Positions 1 to 10,238 of a stretch of 64,000 nucleotides of DNA are shown piece by piece. The stretch's first letter is position 1. Each line of letters opens with the position of its first letter. The notes beneath the pieces were generated by a model. The model searched no databases. It saw only the letters and a program-made list of their open reading frames with translations, and had not been told where the DNA came from. Position numbers and translations under genes: made by a program. The DNA comes from Jaltomata sinuosa. Lineage: Eukaryota; Streptophyta; Magnoliopsida; Solanales; Solanaceae. Location: NCBI GenBank assembly GCA_003996215.1, contig QJPP01001947.1:372001-436000 (forward strand). Reading direction: 5' to 3'.

Positions 1-109
1 CCTTCATAGGCAACACCTTAAGGAACACCCAATCATTCACCTCAAATTATAACTCCCACCTCCTCATATCAGCATAGGATTTATGTCGACTCTGAGTGAT
101 TTTCAACCT

Positions 110-1000
110 TTATTGAATAAGCGTAACCTTCTCCATAGTCTCATGCACTAAATTTGGGCCAATCAAGGTTACCTCACCAACCTCGAACAAACCAATTGGA
201 GACCTACACCTACGGCCATAGAGCACCTCATACAGAGCCATCTGGATGCTAGAGTGAAAGTTATTGTTGTAGGCAAACTCGATAATAGGTAAGTGATCAT
301 CCCAATTACCTTTGAAATCAATCACAAAAGCCACATATCCTCAAAATTATGAATAGTACGCTATGCCTGACCATCTATCTGAGGGTGAAAAGTTGTGCTA
401 AGCTTCACCTGAGTACCAAGACCTCTCTGAAACAATATCCAAAACTGAGAAGTAAATTGAGTGCCCCTATCAGAAATGATGGACAAAGGAACACCATGCA
501 ATCTAACTATATCCCGGATGTAGAGTAAGGCATAATAATCCACTAAATCTGTAGTCTTAATAGCCAAGAAGTGGGATGACTTAGTCATCCAGTCGACAAT
601 CACGCAAATCGAATCATGATGCCTGCGACTATAAGGAAAACCCGTAATGAAATCCATATTGATCGGTTCCCACTTCAAAGTAGGAAGGTCAATATCCTGA
701 ATTGTTCCACTCCATTGTTGATGCTCTACCTTCACTTGCTGACAGTTGGGACACTTAGCCATAAAGCCGCCTATGACCTTTATCATACTATTCTACCAAT
801 AGACTTCCCGTAGATCACGGTACATCTTGGTGGCACCGGGGTGAATAGAGTATCTAGAACTGTGAGCCTCAGTCAAAATCTGTTGTCTCAACCCATCCAC
901 ATCTGGCACACACAATTGACCCTGATAACAAAGTACACCATCCACCCTTGGGAGAAAACCTCAACCCTTTGCTGATGGACTGCACCCTTTAGCTGAAGAA
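110..1000 (-). pseudogene. Element A integrase (zinc finger, catalytic core, post-core), broken
   Basis: Read from about 1000 down: an HHCC-type finger (SRYSIHP ... CPNCQQ), then the DDE core with the first Asp in NMDFITG and the second in SDRGTQF. The third catalytic residue, normally Glu in the QAERTI motif, is replaced by a stop: the TAG at 361-363 sits exactly at that codon. The post-core YNNNFHSSIQMALYEVLYGRRCRSPI follows in another frame at 110-334. An additional stop lies between YW and NSMIKV in the finger. Integrases of this family insert cDNA into the host genome; this copy cannot. The chromodomain part lies outside the window. Confidence 0.88.
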
Positions 1001-1589
1001 AAATTGGATCACTGTCTTTCGTTGCCTTTACCTCAGCTACCAAGGATGACTCAAAACCATTCTAAACAATAACACCACCCTCAGTAGAGTCCATAAGTCG
1101 CACTCCCAATCGGGCCAGTGGATGAACATATTTTACCAATTCTTTCATCCCATTTTCAATCAAGGCCACACTACTCATGGATAGTCTACTAAGTGCATCT
1201 GCCACAACATTGGCTTTACCCAGATGGTAAAGCACACTCATGTCATAATCCTTAAGAAGCTCAAGCCATCTTATTTATCGCAAATTCAATTCTTTCTGAG
1301 TAAACACATATTGAAGACTTTTGTGATCGGTGAACACATCCACATGAATGCCATACAAGTAATGTCTCCAAATCTTCAACGCAAAGACCACGGCTGCCAA
1401 CTCAAGATCGTGAGTAGGTTAGTTCTTCTCATGAGTCTTAAGCTGTCTGGAAGAATAAGAAATTACCTTTCCCCGTTGCATCAACACACAATCCAACCCG
1501 ACACTGGAAGTATCACAATAAGCCATAAAATCATCTGAACCCTCTGGTAGGGTCAACACTGGAGTTGTGGTCAACCTAGTCTTCAATTC
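1001..1589 (-). pseudogene. Element A RNase H and tether, broken
   Basis: Minus-strand reading gives the RNase H landmarks GLDCVLMQRG, HDLELAAVVFALKIW and FTDHKSLQ, followed by KANVVADALSR at the end of the domain. These cover the Asp, Glu and Asp metal ligands. Stops interrupt the frame, for example just before the PTHDLEL motif and in the segment before the integrase finger. RNase H would remove template RNA during reverse transcription. It adjoins RT (1590-2391) and integrase (110-1000) in normal pol order. Confidence 0.82.
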
Positions 1590-2391
1590 CTAAAAATGCT
1601 TTTCACACAAATTAGACCACTGGAATTTTACCTTTTTCTGAACCAAATGAGTCAAGGGTGAAGCAATGGAAGAAAACCCCTCCACGAACCTCCTGTAATA
1701 ACCAGCTAGATCTAAGAAACTCCAAATTTCCGAAGGGGAAGTAAGTCTAGGCCAGCTCTTCACTGCTTCAATCTTTTTCGAGTCCACACAAATACCATCT
1801 CCTTTCACAACGTGACCAGAAAAGCCACATACTGCATCAAGAACTCTCACTTGCTAAACTTAGCAAACAACTGACAATCCTTGAGAGTTTGCAACACAAC
1901 TCTCAAGTGGCCTACATGCTCCTCCTCACTCCAATAATAGATAAGGATATCATCAATGATCACAATCACAAACAAGTCCAACTATTTCTTGAACACTCGA
2001 TTCATCAAATTCATAAAAGTTGCAGAAGCATTGGTTAGTCCAAAAGACATGACTACAAACTCATAGTGACAATACCAGGTTCTAAAGGATGTCTTTGGAA
2101 TATCACACTCCATGACATGAAGTTGATGATACCCAGATCTAAGATCAAACTTCAAGAAATAACTAGCACCCTGAAGATGATCGAATAAGTCATTAATCCT
2201 AGAATGGGATACTTATTCTTAATTATGACCTTGTTCAATTGTCGATAATTAATACACATCCGAAGAGAACTATCTTTCTTATGCACAAATAATAATGGAG
2301 CACCCCAAGGAGATATACTAGGCCTGATGAAACCCTTATCAAGAAGATCCTTTAACTGATCCTTTAATTCTTTATGTTCTGCTGGGGCCAT
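1590..2391 (-). pseudogene. Element A reverse transcriptase, broken
   Basis: The N-terminal part at 2152-2391 shows KDLLDKGFIRPSISPWGAPLLFVHKKD and CINYRQLNK, classical Gypsy RT block 1-2 sequence. The catalytic IDDILIY is readable near 1945-1960 in another frame. The thumb/connection sequence DLAGYYRRFVEGFSSIASPLTHL is at 1590-1850. Frameshifts or stops separate the three pieces. The catalytic Asp-Asp pair appears intact, but the enzyme cannot be translated as one chain. Confidence 0.85.
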
Positions 2392-2409
2392 TCTATAGGG
2401 AGGAATAAA

Positions 2410-3060
2410 GATAGTATGCGTATCTGGAATGAGGTCTATACCAAAGTCGATCTCCTGCTCAGGAGGGACTCAAGGCCAATCCTCAGGAAACACCTCAGGG
2501 AACTCACTCACAATCGAAACTGACTGAAAAGAAGGGGTCTCAGACTGTATTTCCATAACCCAAACAATGTGATACACATAACCCTTAGAGATCATCTTCC
2601 TAGCCTTAAGATATGCTATGAAATGACCTTTCGAGGATGGGGGACTACCTTGACATTCTAGTACGAGTTCATTAGGGAACTTGAAATTGACAACCCAAGT
2701 ACGACAATCAACTGAAGCATAACAAGCATGCAACCAATCCATACCAAGAATAACATCAAAATCAGTTATCTCCAACTCTACTAAATCCGCTGAAGTGACT
2801 CTATGAAGGACTGAGATGGGTCAAATTTGGTAGATTCTTTTGGCTAGGACTTTCTCACAAACATAGAAAGGTTCTAAAAGCAATTCAGAACAAACTTCAA
2901 ACTTGCATGCTACATAAGGGGTCACAAAAGATAAGGAGGCATCGGGGTCCAACAAAGCATACACATCGAAAGAGAAGACTTTCAACATACCAATAACAAC
3001 ATATGGGGAACCCTCCTTATCCTGACGAGAGGACATAGCATAAAGGCAGTTCTGGCGCTG
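2410..3060 (-). pseudogene. Element A aspartic protease region, broken
   Basis: The segment at 2821-3036 reads LLDPDASLSFVTPYVA, the family's usual active-site loop (D-P-G-x-S/T) with the Gly changed to Asp. The C-terminal part at 2470-2775 reads DFDVILGMDWLHACYASVDC, a hallmark of plant chromovirus proteases, and runs into FPEVFPEDWP, the usual linker to RT. The two parts are not in one open frame. In an active element this protease would cut the Gag-Pol polyprotein. Confidence 0.83.
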
Positions 3061-3169
3061 ACCACCAAAACTAGAATATGTGCCCTGCAGGGCTGGTCGA
3101 CCTCCTAAAGTTGCTGGGTTAGACTGAGTCCTACTACCTCCCTACCCCTTCTTAGCGAAAGGGAGTCTC

Positions 3170-4178
3170 TAATTATGTATCCAACCTGTCCACACCCAAA
3201 ACATGCACCTGTGCCCAAACGACCCTCTTCCGGGTGATTCTTCCCACACTTGCTGTAAATAGGGTGGGAAGATCCCTTAGCAACACTCTCCTGAGACTGT
3301 GAATAGGCACCAGATCATCTACTAGTTTGATCATGATGTGGCTTTTGAGCCTGGGTAGGAGCACTAGTAGATGAATGAATGGGACCTGATGACTTCTTCT
3401 ATAACGAGGAGCGATGCCCGCCACCAGACTTCTGATTGCCAAAACTTTAACCCTCGGATCTAGAACTCTTGTTCTCCCTAGCCATCTCCCTAATCATGTC
3501 TCCCTCGATCTGGTGAGCATAGGTCATGAGTATGGAAATAGTCATATCACCTAACAGCATAGAAGACCTACACTCTTTCTTAACAAAATCTGAAACCCCA
3601 TTGATAAACTTGCTCATTTCATCATGCGGGTCCGCTACTATAGATGGGGCATACCTAGTCAACTGAGTGAACTTCCAATTGTACTCTTGAATGGTCATAG
3701 ATCCATGTCTCAAGTTCACAAAACCCTCAACCTTAGCTTGCCTCAACTCTCGTGGAAAGAACCGATCGAGAAAAGCTCCCTCAAAGCATTCCCATGTCAT
3801 AGGGACCAAGTCCCTAGCTCTAGCCTCTTTCCATTGCATGTACCAGATATGACCCACATCCTTGAGATGATAGGATTCAAGATCCACACCATTAGCATCA
3901 CTCACTTACATGACATCAAATATCTTCTTCACTTCATCCACAAAGTCAAGAGGGTCCTCACCCACCTTCGAACCCCAGAACTCTGGTGGGTTCATACAAA
4001 TGAAATCTTAAACTCAGGCCACTGCCCCACCGTGAAGCTGAATGGGAACCAAAGCCTGCTGATTGGCTTGGGAAGCGATATACTAATCCAATAGGTAAAT
4101 CACATTCTGAAACTCCACATTCATGACCTCGGGAGCTGGAACTGGAGGGACAACATTCTGAGCAGCTTGGGGAGGCAT
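3170..4178 (-). pseudogene. Element A gag, broken
   Basis: The start is the ATG at 4178-4176 (MPPQAAQNVVPP). The same frame continues to 3447, through in-frame stops shortly after VIYLLD, after GGAVA and after IFDVM. The capsid-like part at 3447-3905 contains WECFEGAFLDRFFPRELRQAK and LRHGSMTIQEYNWKF, typical of the retrotransposon gag domain. The zinc knuckle at about 3173-3215 reads CFGCGQVGYIIRDS: its His has become Tyr and the last Cys Ser. Gag would form the particle shell. At least four in-frame stops make this a pseudogene. Confidence 0.88.
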
Positions 4179-4425
4179 GGCACATCGTGGAGGTATAATC
4201 TGAAATGTAACAAGAATGGATTAGAGGAGTAACAGAGTTAACACTATCGCATGATATTGATCATGAAAGAAGGTAACCTTTCTAAGACACCTCATAGCTT
4301 CCCTCTCATATAGCTGGTTCAATTACCGAGGTGTTATATGTGCTCACTTTCTGCTGGTTCAGAATATATACAGTTTTGAGAGGTTTGCTCAAATGTAGAA
4401 TTTTTGAGATTGTTTGCTTGCATGG
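4179..4425. other. Leader of element A, no gene seen
   Basis: About 250 bases between the gag start of A (minus strand) and the family-B LTR beginning at 4426. No primer binding site or LTR end for A is recognisable here. The simplest reading is leftover 5' leader of A, cut off from its own LTR by the later insertion or rearrangement on the right. Confidence 0.5.
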
Positions 4426-7099
4426 TGTAACACCCCAGAACTTCCAAGCCTAGACCCAACTCAGAAAAGATAGAATATTTTTTTTCCAAGTTTCATACAG
4501 AACCACGGATGGTTTCCACAGATCGTGGAAGTATCTACGAGTCATGGAAAGCCTCTATGGAACTCAGAAGGAGACCAGTGATTTCTGGGCCAAGCTCACC
4601 AGTTGGAACCACGAACCTTGGAACAGTGCAGGAGTCATGGATTCCACTCATGAAAATCAGACCTGAGCTATATCAGTTTACAAGGATCCAAGACCAACTT
4701 CTACGGTCCGTAGAAAGATCTACGAACCATGGACGGGAAGTGTAAAACTTAGACCTGAGGGTCATCAATCCCTCAAGAACAACAATAGAGTTCCATGAAT
4801 CGTGGATGGTTTCACGGGTCGTGAACCCAAGTCATAGAACTCAGACTTGCAGCATGACTTGAATGCCCAGGAACCACGACAGGGTTCCACAGGCCATGGA
4901 AGCATCCACGGACCGTGGTTCCCATCCATGGAACCTAAGTCACAAATTTTTTAACAGTTTTTAATTTACCTCTTCAGGGGTATTTTAGACCTTTCCATCC
5001 TATGTCAGCTCTGCCTATAGATAATTCTAGGCTTATTTTATTAAGTCAAAACCTTAAATCATATCAGTTTTCCTCATTCTCTCTCTAAAGTCAGAAAAGG
5101 AAGGAAAGAAAATCGTTCTCTCAAGCCTAGGGTTCTTCTCTAAAGCCTAAAACGTCAGTTTTAGATCAAGAATCTTCTACAACCAGGTATGTGGGATTCC
5201 AATGAGAGTTTCCTTTCACCCTCATGCACAAAGTTTCAGATTTCATTATGAATTTACAAGTTATGATTCTAGGGTTCTTACCCAAACATGTGTTTCACTA
5301 TAAATTCGATTTATTGATGATTCGACATAACTACTAGCCTTGTAAGAATGATTTTTACATGGATTCCTGCAAATAGATTTCAAAACACAAGATATTTGGG
5401 AGAAATATGTTTTAGCCTGATTTTACAATATTTTCTCAGAATTTAGCTCTCCCTTAAGAATTTAGTTCAGCTTGTGAACATTCAGTCTAAATAAGTTGAA
5501 GTTTTCTAATGATGATTTTAACTATGAGTTTTGGCTTCCAAACAAGTATTCGTGATTCCCAATCACTTCAGTCCAGTTGTTTTAAATACAAAAGAACTAT
5601 GCATAATTTAGCAGGCTTCGACCTACCTTGAATATGATCTACAAAATATGTTATAAATATGAACAGTTTTGATATTAAGATATGTCACATGATACAAACC
5701 ATTCTCATGCATAATTAGTCAGGCACTCAGTCAGTCAAAATTACATGATTAGAATGCTTCAGCCTCAGTAATATTTTTCATTCTTAGGATATCAGTATAT
5801 TTGAGTTATCTAGTATTTCAGTTACATTCATTGCTTCATATTCAGTTAGGATTAGTCTTAGCACTAAGCAGACGAAGGGATGAAGGCTCAACTATTAGAT
5901 TAGGTCAAGGACTTTAGTAGCAGTCCCTAAGTCTCAAAACTACGGCGCCACCGTAGGTATCAAAGTGGTCAGCTGTCAGATTAGGATGGACACCCTTGTC
6001 CCTTGTGGATATCATTTTAATTGATCCACATCATATTTGTTTATACCCTTGGCAAGGTATGAACACCCTTCCATCTAGGGTTATAGGTTATCCCCATAGT
6101 TAGCTCAGTTTGGGGTATGTCGATTAATAGTAGCTCCCACAGTCCATATTCATTATTGCATGACCTAGTATTCGGTTATTTAGTTTAGTATTATACAATT
6201 GCATGTTTATATACTTGGTCATTGCAACAACGTTTACCTTTTAGCTTGCATTTAGTACACTATATTAGTATTTTTAGCATGTTAAATAGAAGGAACTCAC
6301 CCAAGGATTTACTTTAAATATGACTCATGGTTTTCAGCTCAATTACATTACTTCATGATTTTCAGACATAATTCATCCTTTCATTCTATGGATCCCTTAG
6401 CAACAGTTTTACTTATCAAAAATCATCATGATCTCACAGTACAATTTAGAAACATGATTTACACTCTCTTCAGTAAAAGATCGTATATTTTAACAGTTTT
6501 GACTGATGCACTTCAGATGTTATACTTAGTCCATTTTTCAGCCATGCTTTCAGTATACATGTTTTCTAATGATTTAATGCTAGTGCATATCTCACATGCT
6601 CAATACATTCAAATTACTAATCGCATATCTTCTTGTGCTGCATCCTTTTTATTATGTAGGTTACAGTGCTAGCTCCCATAATTTTGGTTAGACAGATCAC
6701 AACTTCCAATCAGCAGGGGATGAGTTCCCCTCATTCGGGAGCTCCAATCAGTAGTAGTCATAGTTGTTCCCTTTCAATTTTTATATATTGATTAGAGATA
6801 GTTCGGGTTCATGTCCCAGCTAACTGTAGTCAGTGTTGGTAGAGGCTTGATAGACAGTTAGACAGTCAGTCAGTCAGTTGTATTATTTTTCAAAATAGTT
6901 GTATTTAAGTTTATAAAACTTCTGTTTATTACAATACTCTTCAAGATCTCAGCACATTTCAGCTTCCCTATAATATATTTTAGTTTATCTATTAACTTTC
7001 AGTCTATATCTCAGTAGTATTCCAGGCCATGGGTTAGCTTGGGGTCACTTGTGATTCTAAGCACCATGTCACATCCAGGGTGTAGGATCGGGGATGAAA
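4426..7099 (+). repeat. Family-B chromovirus LTR (TGTAACACCCC...TGA(C)A)
   Basis: It begins TGTAACACCCCAGAACTTCC and ends GGGGATGAAA, where the second copy at 9129 still has the canonical TGACA. The same family appears at 38051-40241 (minus) and 61796-63653 (plus). The upstream part (about 4500-4940) is a palindrome-rich block. A TATA-like CCTATAGATA lies at 5013-5022. A CT-rich leader follows, ending in the splice-donor-like CCAG/GTATGT at 5186/5187. A matching acceptor ATGTAG/G is at 6659. After the end the expected TGGTATCAGAGC primer site is missing, although the downstream leader (CAAGTGTCCTAGGGTGTC) matches that of copy G. Confidence 0.88.
4500..4940. promoter_or_regulatory. Palindrome-rich block in the U3 part of the family-B LTR
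   Basis: Many degenerate palindromic words built from CCACG...CGTGG and CCATGG are packed here, for example TCTACGGTCCGTAGA, TCCACGGACCGTGG and TTCCACAGGCCATGGAA. The same kind of block occupies the same LTR position in copies I and G. Location upstream of the TATA-like sequence suggests a promoter/enhancer role, but an RNA hairpin role is equally possible. Function is inference; the inverted symmetry is visible. Confidence 0.6.
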
Positions 7100-7600
7100 C
7101 TTCAAGTGTCCTAGGGTGTCTATTCAGCCGTGTCTAGTAGAGTCTTGAAGAATTATATGGAGATGACTGTACTTTTCTTAAAGGGGCTACAGGGTATTTA
7201 GGAAATGTTTCCATTCTTTTATACTCTAGATCATGCAGTAGAACTGTCCATTCAAAAACATATGCAGATTCATGCGTTGATCCAGTTTCTCTAATCATGC
7301 CTCATCTTTGAAGTAGTGGAGACAGTATAGATCAGGTTCATATCAGTAAGATTCTCTCAGATCGAGTCATCAGAAAAGTAATTAGGCTACACAAGGTCTT
7401 GAGAGGAGTCCACTAGTGTATTAAAGTCTACAAAATCAAAATCAAGTTCCATTTTCCACTCGTGCAGTTGAGCCCACAGTAGGATGTGATCTCAGACCCT
7501 CTTCCAGAAACCTTAATATGGGGGTGCTCTTTAAGTGCTTGGGTGGTAGAGTCACTCAATAGAGTTTATGCCTTCGAGGTTAGATTGTGGGATATTGATT
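7100..7600 (+). other. Untranslated leader-like segment
   Basis: The sequence just after the LTR (GTGTCTAGTAGAGTCTTG, then the TGTACTTTTCTT stretch) parallels the leaders after the LTRs of C (13730-13800) and G (63675-63725). From about 7350 I recognise no domain until the integrase tail at 7600. The junction of leader and integrase tail marks a large internal deletion or recombination that removed gag and most of pol. The same segment recurs at 9130-9645. Confidence 0.55.
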
Positions 7601-8160
7601 TAATTTGTGATTATATGGATAGAGTTTGGGTCATTCAAAAGAGACTTTGCATTTCACAGAGTAGGCAAAAGAGCTATGCAGACCGGATGATTTGAGAGTT
7701 TGAGTTCATGGTTGGTGACTGTGTGTTCCTTTGGGTGTCTCTTATGAAGGGTGTGATCAGGTTCAGGAGGAAGGGAAAGCTCAATCCTAGGTTTATTAGG
7801 CCATTTGAGATCCTTCATCGCATTGGGGAGGTTGCTTATGAGTTGGCCCTACCACCTGCTCTTTTCGATATTCTTCCAATTTTCCATATTTCTATGTTGT
7901 TGCAACTTATTTCGGATGAGTCCCACATGCTTTAGTGGGATTTGGTTCAGTTGGATAAGTCTCTAGCCTTTGAGAAAGAGCTTGTTGCTATCTTAGATAG
8001 GCAGGTTAGGAAGTTGAGGTCCAAGGAGATTCTGTCAGTTAAGGTTTAATGGAAACATTGTCCTATTGAGAAGGCTACATCCGAGATCAAGACTGACATG
8101 CAACCTGCTATTGTCACCTTTTTGGGCCTTCAGATACCTTCCTTTCTTTAACTTTCAAGG
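7600..8160 (+). pseudogene. Element J integrase C-terminus with chromodomain remnant, copy 1
   Basis: Readable pieces are SQSRQKSYADRM, then VGDCVFLWVSLMKGVIRFRRKGKLNPRFI, the GPF/Y-type module RPFEILHRIGEVAYELALPP, FHISMLLQLISDESHML, and a decayed chromodomain ending RKLRSKEILSVKV-stop-WKHCPIEKAT. Stops follow ADRM, follow SHML, and replace the Gln before WKH (TAA, compatible with CAA to TAA). Family knowledge: chromodomains steer chromovirus integration to marked chromatin. Catalytic integrase residues are absent. It lies just upstream of a duplicated B-LTR fragment. Confidence 0.85.
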
Positions 8161-8183
8161 ATGAAAGTTCTTTTAGTAGTGGA

Positions 8184-9129
8184 TATTGCATGACCTTGTA
8201 TTCGGTTATTTAGTTTAGTATTATACAATTGCATGTTTATATACTTGGTCATTGCAACAACGTTTACCTTTCAGCTTGCAGTTAGTACACTATATTAGTA
8301 TTTTTAGTATGTTAAATAGAAGGAACTCACCCAAGGATTTACTTTAAACATGACTCATGGTTTTCAGCTCAATTACATTACTTCATGATTTTCAGACATA
8401 ATTCATCCTTTCATTCTATGGATCCCTTAGCAACAGTTTTACTTATCCAAAATGATCATGGTCTCACAGTACAATTTAGAAACATGATTTACACTCTCTT
8501 CAGTAAAAGATTGTATATTTTAACAGTTTTGACTGATGCACTTCAGATGTTATACTTAGTCCATTTTTCAGCCATGCTTTCAGTATACATATTTTCTAAT
8601 GATTTAATGCTAGTGCATATCTCACATGCTCAATACATTCAAATTATTGATCGCATACCTTCTTGTGCTGCATCCTTTTTATTATGTAGGTTACAGTGCT
8701 AGCTCCCATAATTTTGGTTAGACAGATCACAACTTTTAATCAGCAGGGGATGAGTTCCCCTCATTCGGGAGCTCCAGTCAGTAGTAGTCATAGTTGTTCC
8801 CTTTCAATTTTTATATATTGATTAGAGATAGTTCGGGTTCATGTCCCAGCTAACTATAGTCAGTGTTGGTAGAGGCTTGATAGACAGTTAGACAGTCAGT
8901 CAGTCAGTTGTATTATTTTTTAAATTAGTTGTATTTAAGTTTATAAAACTTCTATTTATTACAATACTCTTCAAGATCTCAGCACATTTCAGCTTCCCTA
9001 TAATATATTTTAGTTTATCTATTAACTTTCAGTCTATATCTCAGTAGTATTCCAGGCCATGGGTTAGCTTGGGGTCACTTGTGACTCTAAGCACCATGTC
9101 ACATCCAGGATGTAGGATCGGGGATGACA
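8184..9129 (+). repeat. Partial family-B LTR in the second tandem unit
   Basis: This repeats 6154-7099 and lacks the first 1.73 kb of the LTR, including the palindrome block, TATA-like sequence and donor. It ends GGGGATGACA with the intact CA terminus. As in copy 1 there is no primer site after the end. It is a by-product of the tandem duplication, not an independent insertion. Confidence 0.88.
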
Positions 9130-9644
9130 ATTCAAGTGTCCTAGGGTGTCTATTCAGCCATGTCTAGTAGAGTCTTGCAGAATTATATGGAGATGACTGT
9201 ACTTTTCTTCAAGGGGCTACAGGGTATTTAGGAAATGTTTCCATTCTTTTATACTCTAGATCATGCAGTAGAACTGTCCATTCAAAAATATATGCAGATT
9301 CATGCGTTGATCCAGTTTCTCTAATCATGCCTCATCTTTGAAGTAGTGGAGACAGTATAGATCATGTTCATATCAGTAAGATTCTCTCAGATCGAGTCAT
9401 CAGAAAAGTAATTAGGCTACACAAGGGCTTGAGAGGAGTCCACTAGTGTATTAAAGTCTACAAATTCAAAATCAAGTTCCATTTTCCACTCGTGTAGTTG
9501 AGCCCACAGTAGGATGTGATCTCAGACCCTCTTCCAGAAACCTTAATATGGAGTGCACCTTAGTCGAAAAGGTATGGTTCTTTAAGTGCTTGGGTGGTAG
9601 AGTCACTCAATAGAGTTTATGCCTTCGAGGTTAGACTGTGGGAT

Positions 9645-10202
9645 ATTGATTTAATTTGTGATTATATGGATAGAGTTTTGGGTCATTCAAAAGAGACTTT
9701 GCATTTCCCAGAGTAGGCAAAAGAGCTATGCACACCGGATGATTTGAGAGTTTGAGTTCATGGTTGGTGACTGTGTGTTCCTTTGGGTGTCTCTTAGGAA
9801 GGGTGTGATCAGGTTCAGGAGGAAGGGAAAGCTCAATCCTAGGTTTATTAGGCCATTTGAGATCCTTCATCGCATTGGGGAGGTTGCTTATGAGTTGGCC
9901 CTACCACCTCTTCTTTTCGATGTTCTTCCAATTTTCCATATTTCTATGTTGTTGCAACTTATTTCGGATGAGTCCCACATGCTTTAGTGGGATTTGGTTC
10001 AGTTGGATAAGTCTCTAGCCTTTGAGAAAGAGCTTGTTGCTATCTTAGATAGGCAGGTTAGGAAGTTGAGGTCCAAGGAGATTCTGTCAGTTAAGGTTTA
10101 ATGGAAACATTGTCCTATTGAGAAGGCTACTTCCGAGATCAAGACTGACATGCAACCTGCTATTGTCACCTTTTTGGGCCTTCAGATACCTTCCTTTCTT
10201 TA
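9645..10202 (+). pseudogene. Element J integrase C-terminus with chromodomain remnant, copy 2
   Basis: Same modules as the copy at 7600-8160 (VGDCVFLWVSLRKGVIRFRRKG, RPFEILHRIGEVAYELALPP, FHISMLLQ), with the same stops after ADRM and SHML and the same stop before WKH. These shared lesions show the decay preceded the duplication. The short segment after the stop (CTTTTAGTAGTGGATGT) matches the 3' end of the E internal region and leads directly into the J LTR at 10239, so this copy is in its native position. Confidence 0.86.
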
Positions 10203-10238
10203 ACTTTCAAGGATGAAAGTTCTTTTAGTAGTGGATGT

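Larger units (their letters stand above)
1..4178 (-). mobile_element. Element A: degenerate chromovirus gag-pol remnant, open at the window edge
   Basis: On the minus strand the order gag, protease, RT, RNase H, integrase is read from 4178 down to 1, which is Ty3/Gypsy order. Motifs resemble the Tekay/Del group of plant chromoviruses (ILGMDWL in the protease tail, HHCC finger ending CPNCQQVK, SDRGTQF integrase). The 3' end of pol and the 3' LTR lie left of the window. No 5' LTR or primer site is seen upstream of gag, because a family-B LTR begins at 4426. All domains contain stops or frameshifts, so the element is dead. Confidence 0.9.
6154..10235 (+). repeat. Direct tandem duplication, unit about 2.03-2.05 kb
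   Basis: Copy 1 is 6154-8183 and copy 2 is 8184-10235. They align nearly end to end with scattered substitutions and one 22-base indel (present at about 9550-9575, absent near 7508). Each unit contains the last ~0.95 kb of the family-B LTR, a leader segment and the decayed integrase tail of element J. The junction sequences GGATATTGCATGACC and GGATGTTGTAATGACC resemble each other, suggesting recombination at short imperfect homology between the interior of the B LTR and the start of the J LTR. Confidence 0.9.

Noticed and set aside
6355..6672. 105-codon open frame repeated at 8385-8702
   Set aside because: It is inside the B LTR intron-like segment; the repeat comes from the tandem duplication, not coding constraint, and copies G and I do not keep it.
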